A stretch of 64,000 nt of DNA, taken from contig CAZBGI010000005.1 in assembly GCA_964491395.1 (NCBI GenBank), positions 1 to 64,000 on the forward strand, in the 5' to 3' direction. Position numbers and translations under genes: made by a program. Source of the stretch: SKVR01 sp964491395. Its GTDB lineage: Bacteria > Bacteroidota > Bacteroidia > Bacteroidales > UBA7960. Shown here piece by piece: positions 17,889 to 26,465 of the stretch. Numbering within the stretch: position 1 is the first letter of the stretch; every line of letters starts with the position of its first letter. Below the pieces are notes generated by a model. The model saw only the letters and a list, made by a program, of their open reading frames with translations, was not told the origin of the DNA and made no database searches.

Positions 17889-18647
17889 TTATAGCACAAA
17901 GGCTACCTCCTTGAAGTCAAATACCCTGGATGTGCCTTGGTTGTTTTCAATGATGAGCCTGCCCCAGGCATCGGTGCCTGTAATTATACCTTCAAAGAGT
18001 TCTTCTCCGGCAGCAAATGTTGATGGAACTCCTTTGCGAAAAAGTGCATCATGGTAGGTGTTTAGCAACAAATCAGTTTTTCCGGCCCGAAGTATATCAT
18101 ACCAATGATTGATTTTGGCAGAAAGAACTTCTATGATGGTATCAACCGAATACTGCATTCCGGTTAACCGGCTTAATGATACAGGATTGGGAGCATCAGA
18201 TACAAAGGTCGTTTGGTTGACGTTTAATCCTATACCACATATCGCCGTTTTTATAGTATCCCCCATGATGCTGTTCTCCACCAGTATGCCCGCAATCTTG
18301 TTGTTGTTTACATAGATATCGTTAGGCCATTTGATGCTTGCAGATAAGTCCTGTCCAAGGAAATGGTCTACAGTGTCTTTTACAGCCATTGAGAGCATCT
18401 GGGTCAACCTGAACTGGTGTTGAGGTGGCAGAAACACAGGTTTTAATATCCACGATGCCGTAACATTTTTTCCCTTTTCGCTTTCCCATTTATTGGATGC
18501 ATACCCTCTGCCCGCGGATTGATAAATGGCCTTGACCACTGTCCCTTCCTTGATATCTTTTTCTTTCAGCAGCTCCTTTGCCTTGTTGTTGGTTGATGCC
18601 AGTTGCTTATATTCCAGTATGGGATAGGTTGTGTTGAATGAGGGCAT
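17889..18647 (-). CDS. birA: Biotin--[acetyl-CoA-carboxylase] ligase (catalytic type, no HTH)
   Basis: The enzyme activates biotin with ATP and attaches it to the biotin carboxyl carrier protein. The 252-residue length shows that the N-terminal DNA-binding domain of E. coli BirA is absent, so it should not act as a repressor. Motifs: LASTNNKAKELL, GRGYASNKWESEKGKN (the biotinoyl-AMP GRG loop) and IKWPNDIYVNNNKIAGILVEN. A C-terminal SH3-like part follows. The gene is divergent from rsfS across a 450-bp gap. Confidence 0.94.
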   Translation of the reverse strand: MPSFNTTYPILEYKQLASTNNKAKELLKEKDIKEGTVVKAIYQSAGRGYASNKWESEKGKNVTASWILKPVFLPPQHQFRLTQMLSMAVKDTVDHFLGQDLSASIKWPNDIYVNNNKIAGILVENSIMGDTIKTAICGIGLNVNQTTFVSDAPNPVSLSRLTGMQYSVDTIIEVLSAKINHWYDILRAGKTDLLLNTYHDALFRKGVPSTFAAGEELFEGIITGTDAWGRLIIENNQGTSRVFDFKEVAFVL

Positions 18648-18909
18648 ATTGATAAGATTTTGGGATTATAATGAATCACTGTCTTTCTGCCGGCTGTAAG
18701 CCTTTGGTTTGCCTGAAAGCTTTTCAATGAACAATATTTTTTGTTTGTAAAGGTTCTGATTAAATAGGGATGCTGATACAGATGAAAAAACATTTTGCTG
18801 TTCGAGGTGTTTTAAGAATGGCTGAAACGGATGCCGATGGTACCTTTAAAAAAACAAAAGAACTGCTGTCACGACCAGGTTGATAACATTGATTCTCATT
18901 AAAATTAGT

Positions 18910-18917
18910 TACTTTTG
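18910..18917 (+). promoter_or_regulatory. Putative promoter (TACTTTTG) in the birA-rsfS divergent gap
   Basis: TACTTTTG matches the -7 consensus, with a TTG 18 bp upstream as a possible -33 element. It is 184 bp before rsfS and could drive the rsfS-ftsH transcript. The gap also holds a 33-codon ORF (18782-18883), which I consider unsupported. Confidence 0.4.
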
Positions 18918-19045
18918 TAGCTTGCAAAGGTCTGTATTTTCAGAACGTAAAAAAAACTGATGCAAATAAAAAAATCATTCGAATAAAATTATTATACGTA
19001 ATGGGTTAAATGGAACTTGCATGGTCGATTATTTTTATCCATGTT

Positions 19046-19062
19046 TGAGTACGCAGTACTCA
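19046..19062. repeat. Inverted repeat TGAGTAC-GCA-GTACTCA upstream of rsfS
   Basis: Two perfect 7-bp arms with a 3-nt spacer lie 39 bp before the rsfS ATG, inside the predicted leader. It could be an operator or an RNA hairpin. No T tract follows. Confidence 0.45.
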
Positions 19063-19100
19063 TGAAAGTTTTACTAAAGTAGGAACAATTAAAATTATAC

Positions 19101-19475
19101 ATGATAAAAGAAAAAGTAACTGATTTAACAGAAGTTCTTGTAGAGGAAGTAATAAAAGGAATACAGGAAAAGAAGGGGAAAGAAATAACCTGCATGGATT
19201 TGGGAAGCATCAAAAGTACAGTATGTGATTATTTTGTTGTTTGTCATGGCACCAGTAATACGCATGTGAGTGCCATTGCCGACTCGGTAGAAGAACAGGT
19301 AAACAAACACATGGGAGTAAAGCCTGGCAGGAGAGAAGGATACATGAATGCTGAATGGATTTTGCTCGATTACCTGGATGTGGTAGTACATATTTTCCAG
19401 CAGGAGATACGAGAACATTACAATATTGAAGATCTCTGGGCCGATGCCAGGGTACAGAGAATCGAAGATGAATAA
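19101..19475 (+). CDS. rsfS: Ribosomal silencing factor RsfS
   Basis: RsfS binds uL14 on the 50S subunit and blocks subunit joining under starvation. The 124-residue protein has the family pattern: an N-terminal helix, then DLGSIKSTVCDYFVVCHGTS, AIADSVEEQVNKHMGVKPGRREG and the strand WILLDYLDVVVHIFQQEIREHY, ending in the usual NIEDLWADA tail. It begins the operon rsfS-ftsH-lutC, with 38 bp to ftsH, a conserved order in Bacteroidota. Confidence 0.95.
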   Translation: MIKEKVTDLTEVLVEEVIKGIQEKKGKEITCMDLGSIKSTVCDYFVVCHGTSNTHVSAIADSVEEQVNKHMGVKPGRREGYMNAEWILLDYLDVVVHIFQQEIREHYNIEDLWADARVQRIEDE

Positions 19476-19513
19476 ATATTTTAACAGGATATATTTTATT
19501 AGTTAACTTTATA

Positions 19514-21658
19514 ATGAACAAAGACAATTATATTTTGAAAGCAACTGGCCCGGATAACAACTCCCCCAAAGGGTCAGGTTCGCAGGGAGGTTCTTCGCCC
19601 AGTAACAAGAAGAAACCTTCATCGGGTGGTGGCCCTGGAAAAGGGAAAACTCCTCCTTTTAACTTTTACTGGATCTATGGGATCCTGGCGGCTTTATTTA
19701 TCGCTCTTCAGTTTTATAACTGGGGAGGTACAGCAGTGGAGATTTCTCAGCAACGATTTGAAAATCAGTTGTTGGGAAGTGGTGATCTTGAAAAAATTGT
19801 GGTGGTTAACCGCGAACTGGTAGAAGTGTTTATCCGTGAAGATCAGATAGATAGCTACGAAGATCTTCAGGAGCAAGGATTTACCGAAGGGCCTCATTTT
19901 ACTTTTAAAATCGGGTCGGTAGATAATTTTGTGGAGAAAGTAGATGACGCCCAGAGCGAAATTCCGGCGGATAATCGGGTACCCATTTTTTATGAACAAC
20001 GCAAAGACTGGGGAAGCGATATTTTGAGCTGGTTGCTCCCCATTGGTCTGCTGATCGTATTCTGGATATTTATCATGCGCCGCATGGCCGGAGGGGCCGG
20101 CGGAGGACAGATTTTCAACATCGGAAAATCAAAGGCTCAAGTGTACGATAAAGATACCCGCGTAAATGTGAATTTTAACCATGTTGCCGGATTGGATGAG
20201 GCCAAAATAGAACTCATGGAAATCGTAGATTTCCTGAAAAATCCTGGTAAATATACCGATTTGGGAGGTCAGATACCCAAAGGAGCTTTGCTGGTGGGCC
20301 CTCCCGGTACGGGAAAAACCCTCCTTGCCAAAGCTGTGGCTGGAGAAGCTCAGGTACCTTTCTTCTCTCTCAGTGGATCCGATTTTGTGGAGATGTTTGT
20401 AGGAGTGGGAGCTTCCAGAGTCAGAGACCTTTTTAAACAAGCAAAAGAAAAAGCTCCTTGTATTATCTTTATCGATGAAATTGATGCCATCGGCCGGGCA
20501 CGCGGTAAAAATGCCATGACCGGAGCCAATGATGAACGGGAAAATACCCTCAACCAACTGCTTACCGAGATGGATGGTTTTGGAACCAATGTGGGGGTTA
20601 TTATCCTGGCTGCCACCAACAGGGCCGATATTCTCGACAGGGCTCTCCTGCGTGCCGGTAGGTTTGACCGTCAAATCCAGGTAGAAATGCCAGATCTGGA
20701 AGAACGCAAAGCCATTTTTAAAGTCCATATGAAACCTATTAAACTGGGCGAGGGAGTGGAGCCTGATTTTATGGCCCGGCAAACTCCCGGTTTTTCCGGC
20801 GCAGATATCGCCAATGTGTGTAATGAAGCAGCTTTGATTGCCGCAAGACGCAATAAGAAAGCGGTTGATAAGCAGGACTTTATGGATGCAGTGGACCGCA
20901 TTATCGGCGGGTTAGAAAAAAGAAATAAAATCATCTCTCCCCACGAAAAGAAAGTAGTTGCTTATCATGAATCTGGCCATGCAGCCACAAGCTGGTTGCT
21001 GGAGCATGCTCATCCTTTGGTGAAAGTTACCATCGTTCCCAGGGGAAAAGCCCTTGGAGCAGCTTGGTATCTCCCGGAAGAGAGGCAGCTCACTACTTTT
21101 GAACAGATGTTTGACGAAATCACTTCTGCTCTGGGAGGTAGGGCTGCAGAACGGCTGGTGTTTGACAAAATTTCAACCGGTGCGCTTAATGACCTGGAAA
21201 AAGTTACGAAACAGGCTTACGCCATGGTAGCATATTTTGGCCTCAACAATAAACTGGGCAATATCAGTTATTATGATTCTACAGGGCAGAGTGAATACTC
21301 ATTCCATAAGCCTTATTCGGAAAAGACAGCAGAATTAATTGATATAGAAGTTAAGAATATTATTGATGAAGCCTACCAGCGTTCTTTGAATATTCTCACC
21401 GAAAACCGCGATAAACTTGATGAGCTGGCAAATCTGCTACTGGAGAAAGAGGTAATCTTCCGTGAAGACCTGGAAAGAATATTTGGGAAACGACCTTTCG
21501 GTGAACACGAAACTTTCCCGGCAGGTCCGGAATCGGAGGTAGAAGGTATCAAAGACCATAAAGTACAAAACAACAATGGTTCGGGTTCGATACAAGAAGA
21601 AGACAACCATGAAGTCAAATCAACAGAGGATGGCAAAGCCGATAATATAACTCCGTAA
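19514..21658 (+). CDS. ftsH: ATP-dependent zinc metalloprotease FtsH
   Basis: FtsH is a hexameric inner-membrane AAA+ protease that removes damaged membrane proteins and regulates lipid/LPS enzymes. The 714-residue chain starts with a Ser/Gly/Lys-rich cytoplasmic stretch (20-48). TM1 is at about 51-70, a periplasmic domain follows, and TM2 is at about 170-190. The AAA domain shows Walker A GPPGTGKT (about 262-269), Walker B IIFIDEIDAIG and the second region of homology NRADILDRALLRAGRFDRQ. The zinc site is HESGH (485-489). The acidic C-terminal tail is unstructured. It lies 38 bp after rsfS and 15 bp before lutC. Confidence 0.98.
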   Translation: MNKDNYILKATGPDNNSPKGSGSQGGSSPSNKKKPSSGGGPGKGKTPPFNFYWIYGILAALFIALQFYNWGGTAVEISQQRFENQLLGSGDLEKIVVVNRELVEVFIREDQIDSYEDLQEQGFTEGPHFTFKIGSVDNFVEKVDDAQSEIPADNRVPIFYEQRKDWGSDILSWLLPIGLLIVFWIFIMRRMAGGAGGGQIFNIGKSKAQVYDKDTRVNVNFNHVAGLDEAKIELMEIVDFLKNPGKYTDLGGQIPKGALLVGPPGTGKTLLAKAVAGEAQVPFFSLSGSDFVEMFVGVGASRVRDLFKQAKEKAPCIIFIDEIDAIGRARGKNAMTGANDERENTLNQLLTEMDGFGTNVGVIILAATNRADILDRALLRAGRFDRQIQVEMPDLEERKAIFKVHMKPIKLGEGVEPDFMARQTPGFSGADIANVCNEAALIAARRNKKAVDKQDFMDAVDRIIGGLEKRNKIISPHEKKVVAYHESGHAATSWLLEHAHPLVKVTIVPRGKALGAAWYLPEERQLTTFEQMFDEITSALGGRAAERLVFDKISTGALNDLEKVTKQAYAMVAYFGLNNKLGNISYYDSTGQSEYSFHKPYSEKTAELIDIEVKNIIDEAYQRSLNILTENRDKLDELANLLLEKEVIFREDLERIFGKRPFGEHETFPAGPESEVEGIKDHKVQNNNGSGSIQEEDNHEVKSTEDGKADNITP

Positions 21659-21673
21659 ACCTGAATTACAGCA

Positions 21674-22342
21674 ATGAAGGAAAGTACTGCCAGGGAAAAG
21701 GTGCTGAAGGCGGTCAGGGATGCTCTTGTTAACCCGATGGAGCCTCCCTGCCATGACGAAGACTTTGCCGATAACATATATGCCAGGGCACAGTCGGAGT
21801 ATGAGGAAGTAACTTTTGCCGAAGCTCTGGCAAAGGTTGGAGGTCAGTTTGTATATTGCAGCAATCATGAAGAATTTGCTGCGAATATTAAAGAATTCAT
21901 TGCAGGTCAAAATAAGGGGGAGTTACATTGTTTGGAGGAATCTTTGCAACAAATGCTCAATAGCAATGGGATTTTTTGTTTTAATGCCCGCGAAGAATAC
22001 AAAAACTGTCAAATAGGAATTAGTACATGCGAATTTCTGGTGGCGCGTCTGGGCTCCATCATGGTAAGCAGTCGCCAGGGATGCGGCCGGAAAGGATTTT
22101 TCTGGCCCCCTCTTCATATTGTAGTGGCCTGGAAAGGGCAGCTGGTGTATGACCTTAAGGATGCTTTTGCTGCTATCAGGAATAAGTACAGCCAGGCACC
22201 TTTACCTTCGATGATGACCATGATAACAGGCCCGAGTCGTACCGCCGATATTGAGAAAACCCTGGTAATGGGAGCGCACGGTCCGGCAAGACTGATTGTA
22301 TTTTTTATTGACCAACTCAAAGAGGATGCTTTTGAAGCATAA
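21674..22342 (+). CDS. lutC: LutC/YkgG-type LUD-domain protein
   Basis: A 222-residue LUD-domain protein. In operons with lutA and lutB the family takes part in L-lactate oxidation, but here it stands alone behind ftsH, an arrangement seen across Bacteroidota. The LUD signature is in the C-terminal half: FLVARLGSIMVSSRQG, LHIVVAWKGQLVYDLKDAF and GPSRTADIEKTLVMGAHGP. The N-terminal helix (TAREKVLKAVRDALVNP) is typical. There is no iron-sulfur motif. Its exact role is uncertain, and the symbol follows family homology only. Confidence 0.85.
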   Translation: MKESTAREKVLKAVRDALVNPMEPPCHDEDFADNIYARAQSEYEEVTFAEALAKVGGQFVYCSNHEEFAANIKEFIAGQNKGELHCLEESLQQMLNSNGIFCFNAREEYKNCQIGISTCEFLVARLGSIMVSSRQGCGRKGFFWPPLHIVVAWKGQLVYDLKDAFAAIRNKYSQAPLPSMMTMITGPSRTADIEKTLVMGAHGPARLIVFFIDQLKEDAFEA

Positions 22343-22425
22343 AAATGATTTTTCAAACGGTGCTCCATCTTTGTAGGAACGGAAATTTGTTTGGAGATTA
22401 AAAAAAATATCCCATCTTTGCTGAT

Positions 22426-22632
22426 ATGAATATGGACTGGCAATGTATTTATTCAACCCAATACGACCATATTGCAGAAATTGTAAAGGCTGTAATGGAA
22501 GAGAACAACATCAAATGTTTTTCTCTGAGCAAAAAAGATTCGGCCTATCTTTTCGGAGAAATTGAATTGTATGTTGAACCCGATGATGTTTTAAAGGCAA
22601 AACAGATCATAAAGAAAGAAAATTTTGAGTAA
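22426..22632 (+). CDS. DUF2007-type small protein
   Basis: A 68-residue protein with the beta-alpha-beta-beta pattern of DUF2007 (putative signal transducing) proteins: WQCIYSTQYDHIAEIVKAVMEENNI, then CFSLSKKDSAYLFGEIELYVEPDDVLKAKQII. It is cytoplasmic and has no catalytic motif. Its last codons overlap the start of cdsA by 8 bp, so the two are translationally coupled. It sits 83 bp behind lutC. Partner and function are unknown. Confidence 0.8.
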   Translation: MNMDWQCIYSTQYDHIAEIVKAVMEENNIKCFSLSKKDSAYLFGEIELYVEPDDVLKAKQIIKKENFE

Positions 22633-23446
22633 TCTTGCAACACGCACCCTTACCGGAATCGCTATTGTTTTACTTGTTATCTTTTCGGTTATCCTTGGCA
22701 GGTATGTATTTGCTTCCTTTTTTCTGTTTGTAACGGTGCTGGGTTTATGGGAGTTTTATACCATGCTGGAAAAAGCAGAAATTCATCCCAACAAAATTCT
22801 GGGCGTTGTGGCCGGTGCGGTTTTGTTTGTTTCGAATGCTCTGGTAGCGCTTGAGCTTGCTCCTTTGGATGTATTGCTTTTTAACTTTCTGCTTATCTTT
22901 TTTGTTTTCTTGTTTGAACTTTATCGAAACTATCCCAATCCCTTTACCAATGTAGCTTTTACTTTCTTTGGATTATTATATATTGCGGTGCCCTTTGCCC
23001 TGCTGAATTATTTGCCAAACCCGGGTTTTGAATCAGGAATCTATCATCATAATATCGTACTTGGATTTTTCTTTTTGATATGGGTGAATGAGTCGGGAGC
23101 CTACCTGGTAGGATCAAGTATGGGCAAGCACAAACTTTTTGAAAGGATTTCTCCCAAAAAAACATGGGAAGGAACATCGGGCGGAGGTATTTTGTGTGTG
23201 GTCACAGCTGCAGTTATCAGCCTTTATTTTACCGAATTGTCAAGGCTTAACTGGATGGTAATGGGAGTTCTGGTAGTCATATTCAGTACATATGGCGATC
23301 TGTTTGAGTCGATGTTTAAAAGGAGTATCAAAGCCAAAGATAGTGGCAGAATCCTTCCCGGCCACGGAGGTATTCTTGACCGGTTTGATGGTGTAATTAT
23401 GGCTATCCCTTTTATTTTTGTATACCTTTTGTGGGTTTCGATTTAA
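22625..23446 (+). CDS. cdsA: Phosphatidate cytidylyltransferase
   Basis: CdsA makes CDP-diacylglycerol from phosphatidate and CTP, the branch point of phospholipid synthesis. The 273-residue integral membrane protein has about eight hydrophobic segments. The C-terminal family signature reads KDSGRILPGHGGILDRFDG, preceded by SGAYLVGSSMGKHKL and GDLFESMFKR. The start is TTG at 22625, overlapping the DUF2007 stop; the next in-frame ATG would remove the first TM segment. Next on the same strand, after a 355-bp gap, is psd, the next-but-one step of the same pathway. Confidence 0.95.
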   Translation: MSNLATRTLTGIAIVLLVIFSVILGRYVFASFFLFVTVLGLWEFYTMLEKAEIHPNKILGVVAGAVLFVSNALVALELAPLDVLLFNFLLIFFVFLFELYRNYPNPFTNVAFTFFGLLYIAVPFALLNYLPNPGFESGIYHHNIVLGFFFLIWVNESGAYLVGSSMGKHKLFERISPKKTWEGTSGGGILCVVTAAVISLYFTELSRLNWMVMGVLVVIFSTYGDLFESMFKRSIKAKDSGRILPGHGGILDRFDGVIMAIPFIFVYLLWVSI

Positions 23447-23486
23447 AGACTGTATCGTTTAAACACCCTCGAGGATGAGCAAAAAG

Positions 23487-23541
23487 AAGGTTTCATCTGA
23501 CCCAATGAATCAAATATTAAACAGATGAAAAATGAAACCTT
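23487..23541. repeat. Long imperfect inverted repeat between cdsA and psd
   Basis: Two overlapping pairings exist: TTTCATCTG (23491-23499) with CAGATGAAA (23522-23530), and AAGGTTTCAT (23487-23496) with ATGAAACCTT (23532-23541). The element lies 40 bp after the cdsA stop. It lacks a strong T tract, so it is not a standard terminator. A 31-codon ORF (23532-23627, starting MKPYAAPLDELMVAKT) begins inside it but has no further support. It may be a relic of a small mobile repeat or an attenuator with two alternative folds. Confidence 0.45.
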
Positions 23542-23801
23542 ACGCTGCTCCTTTAGATGAATTGATGGTGGCTAAAACAAAAAGCACTGCGAAGAAACAA
23601 CAGGAAATAAAAGCACTCTGTTATTGACAACCCAAGGCAGAAAACAAGCTTGAGACGGAAATTTTAAGGTTTCTGATTTGCTGGTTATCAAGGGTGCTTT
23701 TCATGTAAATTGCTCCTAATCAACTTTTTCAGGTTCCGGTTTGTGGACAATTGACTTTTTTAGCATGGTCTAAGTACTTAAAATTTAAAATATCAATAAA
23801 A

Positions 23802-24461
23802 ATGAAAATACATAAGGAAGGCTATACCAGCCTGTTTTTCACCCTGTTGTTTGTTGCGGGTCTTTCATTGCTGATCAGTATTGTTTGGCCTGTTCAAACC
23901 ATTTGGCACAAGATAGCTTTTGGGGTTTTGGGATTGATTTTCCTGGTTATTCTGCAGTTTTTCCGTTCCCCCTTAAGACGGGTTAAACTGAATGAAGAAC
24001 ATGTTATTTGTCCTGCAGATGGAAAAGTTGTGGTAATTGAAAAGACATTTGAGGAGGAATACCTCAAGGAAGACAGGATTCAGATTTCCATTTTTATGTC
24101 TCCTGTAAATGTTCACGTAAACCGATATCCCATCGGGGGAATCGTAAAGTATTTCAAGTACCATCCCGGGAAATACCTGGTAGCCTGGCATCCCAAATCT
24201 TCCCTCGATAATGAAAGAACTACCCTGGTTTTAGAACACAAGACCAAAGGGCTCGTTTTGGTTCGTCAGATAGCCGGAGCATTGGCAAGACGAATTGTTT
24301 GCTATGGAAAAGAGGGAGATGAAGTTGTACAAGGTTCCGAAATGGGGTTTATTAAGTTTGGTTCCAGGGTAGATGTTTTTCTTCCGTTGGATGCAAAGGT
24401 AAATGTGAATATTGGCGATAAGGTGACAGGAGGACAAACAGTGCTGGCTGATTTGCCTTAA
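23802..24461 (+). CDS. psd: Phosphatidylserine decarboxylase proenzyme
   Basis: The enzyme converts phosphatidylserine to phosphatidylethanolamine. It matches the short, about 220-residue archaeal/Bacteroidota type. Two hydrophobic segments come first (TSLFFTLLFVAGLSLLI, KIAFGVLGLIFLVIL). VICPADGKVV, SIFMSPVNVHVNRYP and the C-terminal FIKFGSRVDVFLP follow. The Gly-Ser within FGSR should be the self-cleavage site that creates the pyruvoyl group. ATG at 23802 is chosen as start; a TTG at 23751 would add 17 residues without homology. It is separated from cdsA by the inverted repeat but belongs to the same pathway, and is convergent with the HAD gene. Confidence 0.93.
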   Translation: MKIHKEGYTSLFFTLLFVAGLSLLISIVWPVQTIWHKIAFGVLGLIFLVILQFFRSPLRRVKLNEEHVICPADGKVVVIEKTFEEEYLKEDRIQISIFMSPVNVHVNRYPIGGIVKYFKYHPGKYLVAWHPKSSLDNERTTLVLEHKTKGLVLVRQIAGALARRIVCYGKEGDEVVQGSEMGFIKFGSRVDVFLPLDAKVNVNIGDKVTGGQTVLADLP

Positions 24462-24474
24462 CTGATGCGTCAGT

Positions 24475-25185
24475 TTAAGCCTGAAGGATTTTTAAAATCT
24501 CTCTAACCTGACCCACTTCATAAGTGGGTTTTTCTTTGCTTTCTTTTTGCGGAGGATGTTTTACCCAAATCTGATCCATCCCGATAAGGCGTGCCCCCTG
24601 GATATCGGCATCAGGATCGTCACCAATGATGATGCTTTCCGCGATTTGGGCACCTGTTTCGCGCAGTGCAAATTCAAAAATTCCTTTGTGGGGTTTTTTA
24701 AAACCAGCTCTTTCCGAAGTAATAATTTTGTCGAAATACTTACTCAAGCCACTGTTTTGCATTTTGACAAATTGTACTTCATCAAAACCATTGGTGATGA
24801 TGTGCATTTGGTAATGGCGATGCAAAATGTCAAGTAGTTCAATTGTTCCCGGGTAAAGCGTGGTTTTGCGGGGACTGGCTGTAATGTAATAAGCTCCCAT
24901 CTCCAGGGCCAAATCGGGATTGTCTATGCCATAAAGCATCAAACTTTCAAAGAACCGGTTGTAATTGAGCACCTCTTTGGTTATCTGTTGTTGTTTGTAT
25001 TGCTCCCACAAGGCAAAGTTGATTTTCTGGTACCGGATATAAAATGTCTCAGCGTCTTCAACACCCAATGCTTCCAGTTGAAATTTTTTATGCATTTCGT
25101 TGAAAGTAACTTTGTTATTGGTGTCAAAATCCCAGAGCGTACGGTCCAGATCGAAGAAGAGATGTTTATATTTTGCAGCGTTCAT
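24475..25185 (-). CDS. HAD-family phosphatase, YjjG-type nucleotidase
   Basis: A 236-residue HAD hydrolase with motif I HLFFDLDRTLWDFD (nucleophile Asp and acid/base Asp), motif II in MHIITNGFDEVQ (Thr), motif III Lys in AGFKKPHKGIFE, and motif IV IIIGDDPDADIQGA. The layout, with a helical cap after motif I, matches YjjG/YfnB-type pyrimidine nucleoside monophosphate phosphatases; the substrate is inferred. ATG at 25185 is used because it sits directly before the HAD fold. The frame extends upstream to 25269 but the added residues have no homology and cross a terminator. Its stop is 13 bp from the psd stop. Confidence 0.9.
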   Translation of the reverse strand: MNAAKYKHLFFDLDRTLWDFDTNNKVTFNEMHKKFQLEALGVEDAETFYIRYQKINFALWEQYKQQQITKEVLNYNRFFESLMLYGIDNPDLALEMGAYYITASPRKTTLYPGTIELLDILHRHYQMHIITNGFDEVQFVKMQNSGLSKYFDKIITSERAGFKKPHKGIFEFALRETGAQIAESIIIGDDPDADIQGARLIGMDQIWVKHPPQKESKEKPTYEVGQVREILKILQA

Positions 25186-25194
25186 GAGGTAAAT

Positions 25195-25230
25195 TTCAAA
25201 AAGAAGAAAGCCTCTGAAGGAGAGGCTTTC
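25195..25230 (-). terminator. Intrinsic terminator of the ABC/GIN operon
   Basis: On the minus strand a perfect 10-bp stem, GAAAGCCTCT-CCTTC-AGAGGCTTTC, is followed by TTCTTTTTGA. It lies 73 bp after the GIN-domain gene stop and ends the operon before the HAD gene. Confidence 0.85.
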
Positions 25231-25302
25231 GGGTTGGTTGTGCAAAATTACGTAAAAAATCAGATTCATCAGGAAGGAAATCTTCTGCCACAGGCTTTTT
25301 TT

Positions 25303-26040
25303 TTAGTAACGGCTGATACTTCCTCCTGAACTTGTGCTCATCCCTTTGAATACCGGGTCTCCAAGATATTTTATATTTCCTCCTGCATTGGCATTTGCTT
25401 CCACTTCAGCAGCATTGACAATAATTGCGGCACCGGCATTAGCCTCTGCCCGGGCTGTGGCAGCTTGCATTGCAGAGGCATCCACCGTACCTCCTGCATT
25501 GGATTCTATCAGCAGTTCATTGGTTTCTCCTTTCAAATTCAGCTCTGAACCGGCATTTTGATATGCAAAGAGAGATTCAAAAACTCCCTCAATATCAATG
25601 GTGGAGCCTGCACTGGCGGTAAGATGCAGCAGGGGGAGTATTACAGGTTGCGTTGTGAAAAAACCTGCCGATGCTGATGTTTCCACATGGGTAATAAACT
25701 CGTTGCTGAGCTCTATACGCAGGTCCGACCCGGAACGCATAGGCTGAAGCGACTCTATATGCAGTTCATTGTTGATTACTTCTGTCCGTATCAGTTCCTG
25801 GAGGTTCTCATCAGCAAAAACAATCAGGTCATTGGCATTTTCTTGCGTATAATACACATTGTATTTGCCCCTGACTTTTATCTTTTCAAACGATGAGATG
25901 TCTCTTTTTACTTCCACAATGTTTCCATCACCGCGAATTACCTCTGCATATAAGTTCGTTCTGAGGAAAAACATTCCGATAATAATGGCCAATATGATTA
26001 CTCCCAGTGCAGAAAGGAGTAAAAGATTACTTTTTTTCAT
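25303..26040 (-). CDS. Head GIN-domain (DUF2807) putative auto-transporter adhesin
   Basis: A 245-residue exported protein with an N-terminal membrane-spanning segment (LLLLSALGVIILAIIIGMFFL) followed by the DUF2807 'head GIN' fold (about residues 45-240): SSFEKIKVRGKYNVYYTQ, then repeated short strands rich in Ala, Ser, Gly and Asn (NAGGTVDASAMQ, NAGAAIIVNAAEVEANANAGG). This is a right-handed beta-helix-like domain. Its role is unknown; it is annotated as adhesin-like by family convention. It is the last gene of the ATPase-permease-GntR operon, 56 bp after the regulator, so it probably responds to the same signal. A strong terminator follows. Confidence 0.85.
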   Translation of the reverse strand: MKKSNLLLLSALGVIILAIIIGMFFLRTNLYAEVIRGDGNIVEVKRDISSFEKIKVRGKYNVYYTQENANDLIVFADENLQELIRTEVINNELHIESLQPMRSGSDLRIELSNEFITHVETSASAGFFTTQPVILPLLHLTASAGSTIDIEGVFESLFAYQNAGSELNLKGETNELLIESNAGGTVDASAMQAATARAEANAGAAIIVNAAEVEANANAGGNIKYLGDPVFKGMSTSSGGSISRY

Positions 26041-26095
26041 GGGTATATGTTTTAACGTTTTAAATTAAATGACTTTACTTCCTTGTAAATCCGCG

Positions 26096-26464
26096 TTAGT
26101 GATTCGATGGACTATTTTGTTGGTAGAGTTCTTCCATCTCACTACAGGTAATATCAAGCAATTTCATGGTTTTCATTACCACGGGAAGGTCCTTTTCGAT
26201 GAATTCGGCTCTTTTCAGCTCCATCGCTTTTCTGTAGCCTTCTTCGGCTACAAAGTAACCAATCCCTCTTTTGTTGAAGATTATTTCCTTTTCCTGCAGA
26301 TATACAAATGCTCGCATGGCTGTATTAGGATTAACTTCCATTTGCACGGCAACTTCACGCACAGAAGGGATACGTTCGTTGATTTTCCATTTCTGCAAAA
26401 GAATATTTTCACAAAATACATCTGCTATTTGCATGTAAATGGGTTGATTTTCTAAAAATTCCAT
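26096..26464 (-). CDS. GntR-family regulator, YtrA type
   Basis: A 122-residue repressor-like protein with the GntR winged helix (about residues 10-75: QPIYMQIADVFCENILLQKW, RIPSVREVAVQMEVNPNTAMRAFVYLQ) and a short C-terminal helical tail in place of a ligand-binding domain, which defines the YtrA subfamily. Such regulators usually control their own ABC transporter operon. Here the gene lies one base after the permease and is followed by the GIN gene. A matching inverted repeat sits at the operon promoter (28093-28112). The inducer is unknown, often cell-wall stress or antimicrobial compounds in this subfamily. Confidence 0.92.
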   Translation of the reverse strand: MEFLENQPIYMQIADVFCENILLQKWKINERIPSVREVAVQMEVNPNTAMRAFVYLQEKEIIFNKRGIGYFVAEEGYRKAMELKRAEFIEKDLPVVMKTMKLLDITCSEMEELYQQNSPSNH

Positions 26465-26465
26465 A

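Noticed and set aside
18782..18883. 33-codon ORF in the birA-rsfS gap
   Set aside because: Too short to judge, no family match I recognise, and it lies upstream of the predicted promoter.
20129..20782. 217-codon antisense ORF inside ftsH
   Set aside because: It lies opposite the conserved AAA domain of ftsH and has no promoter, signal or recognisable domain.
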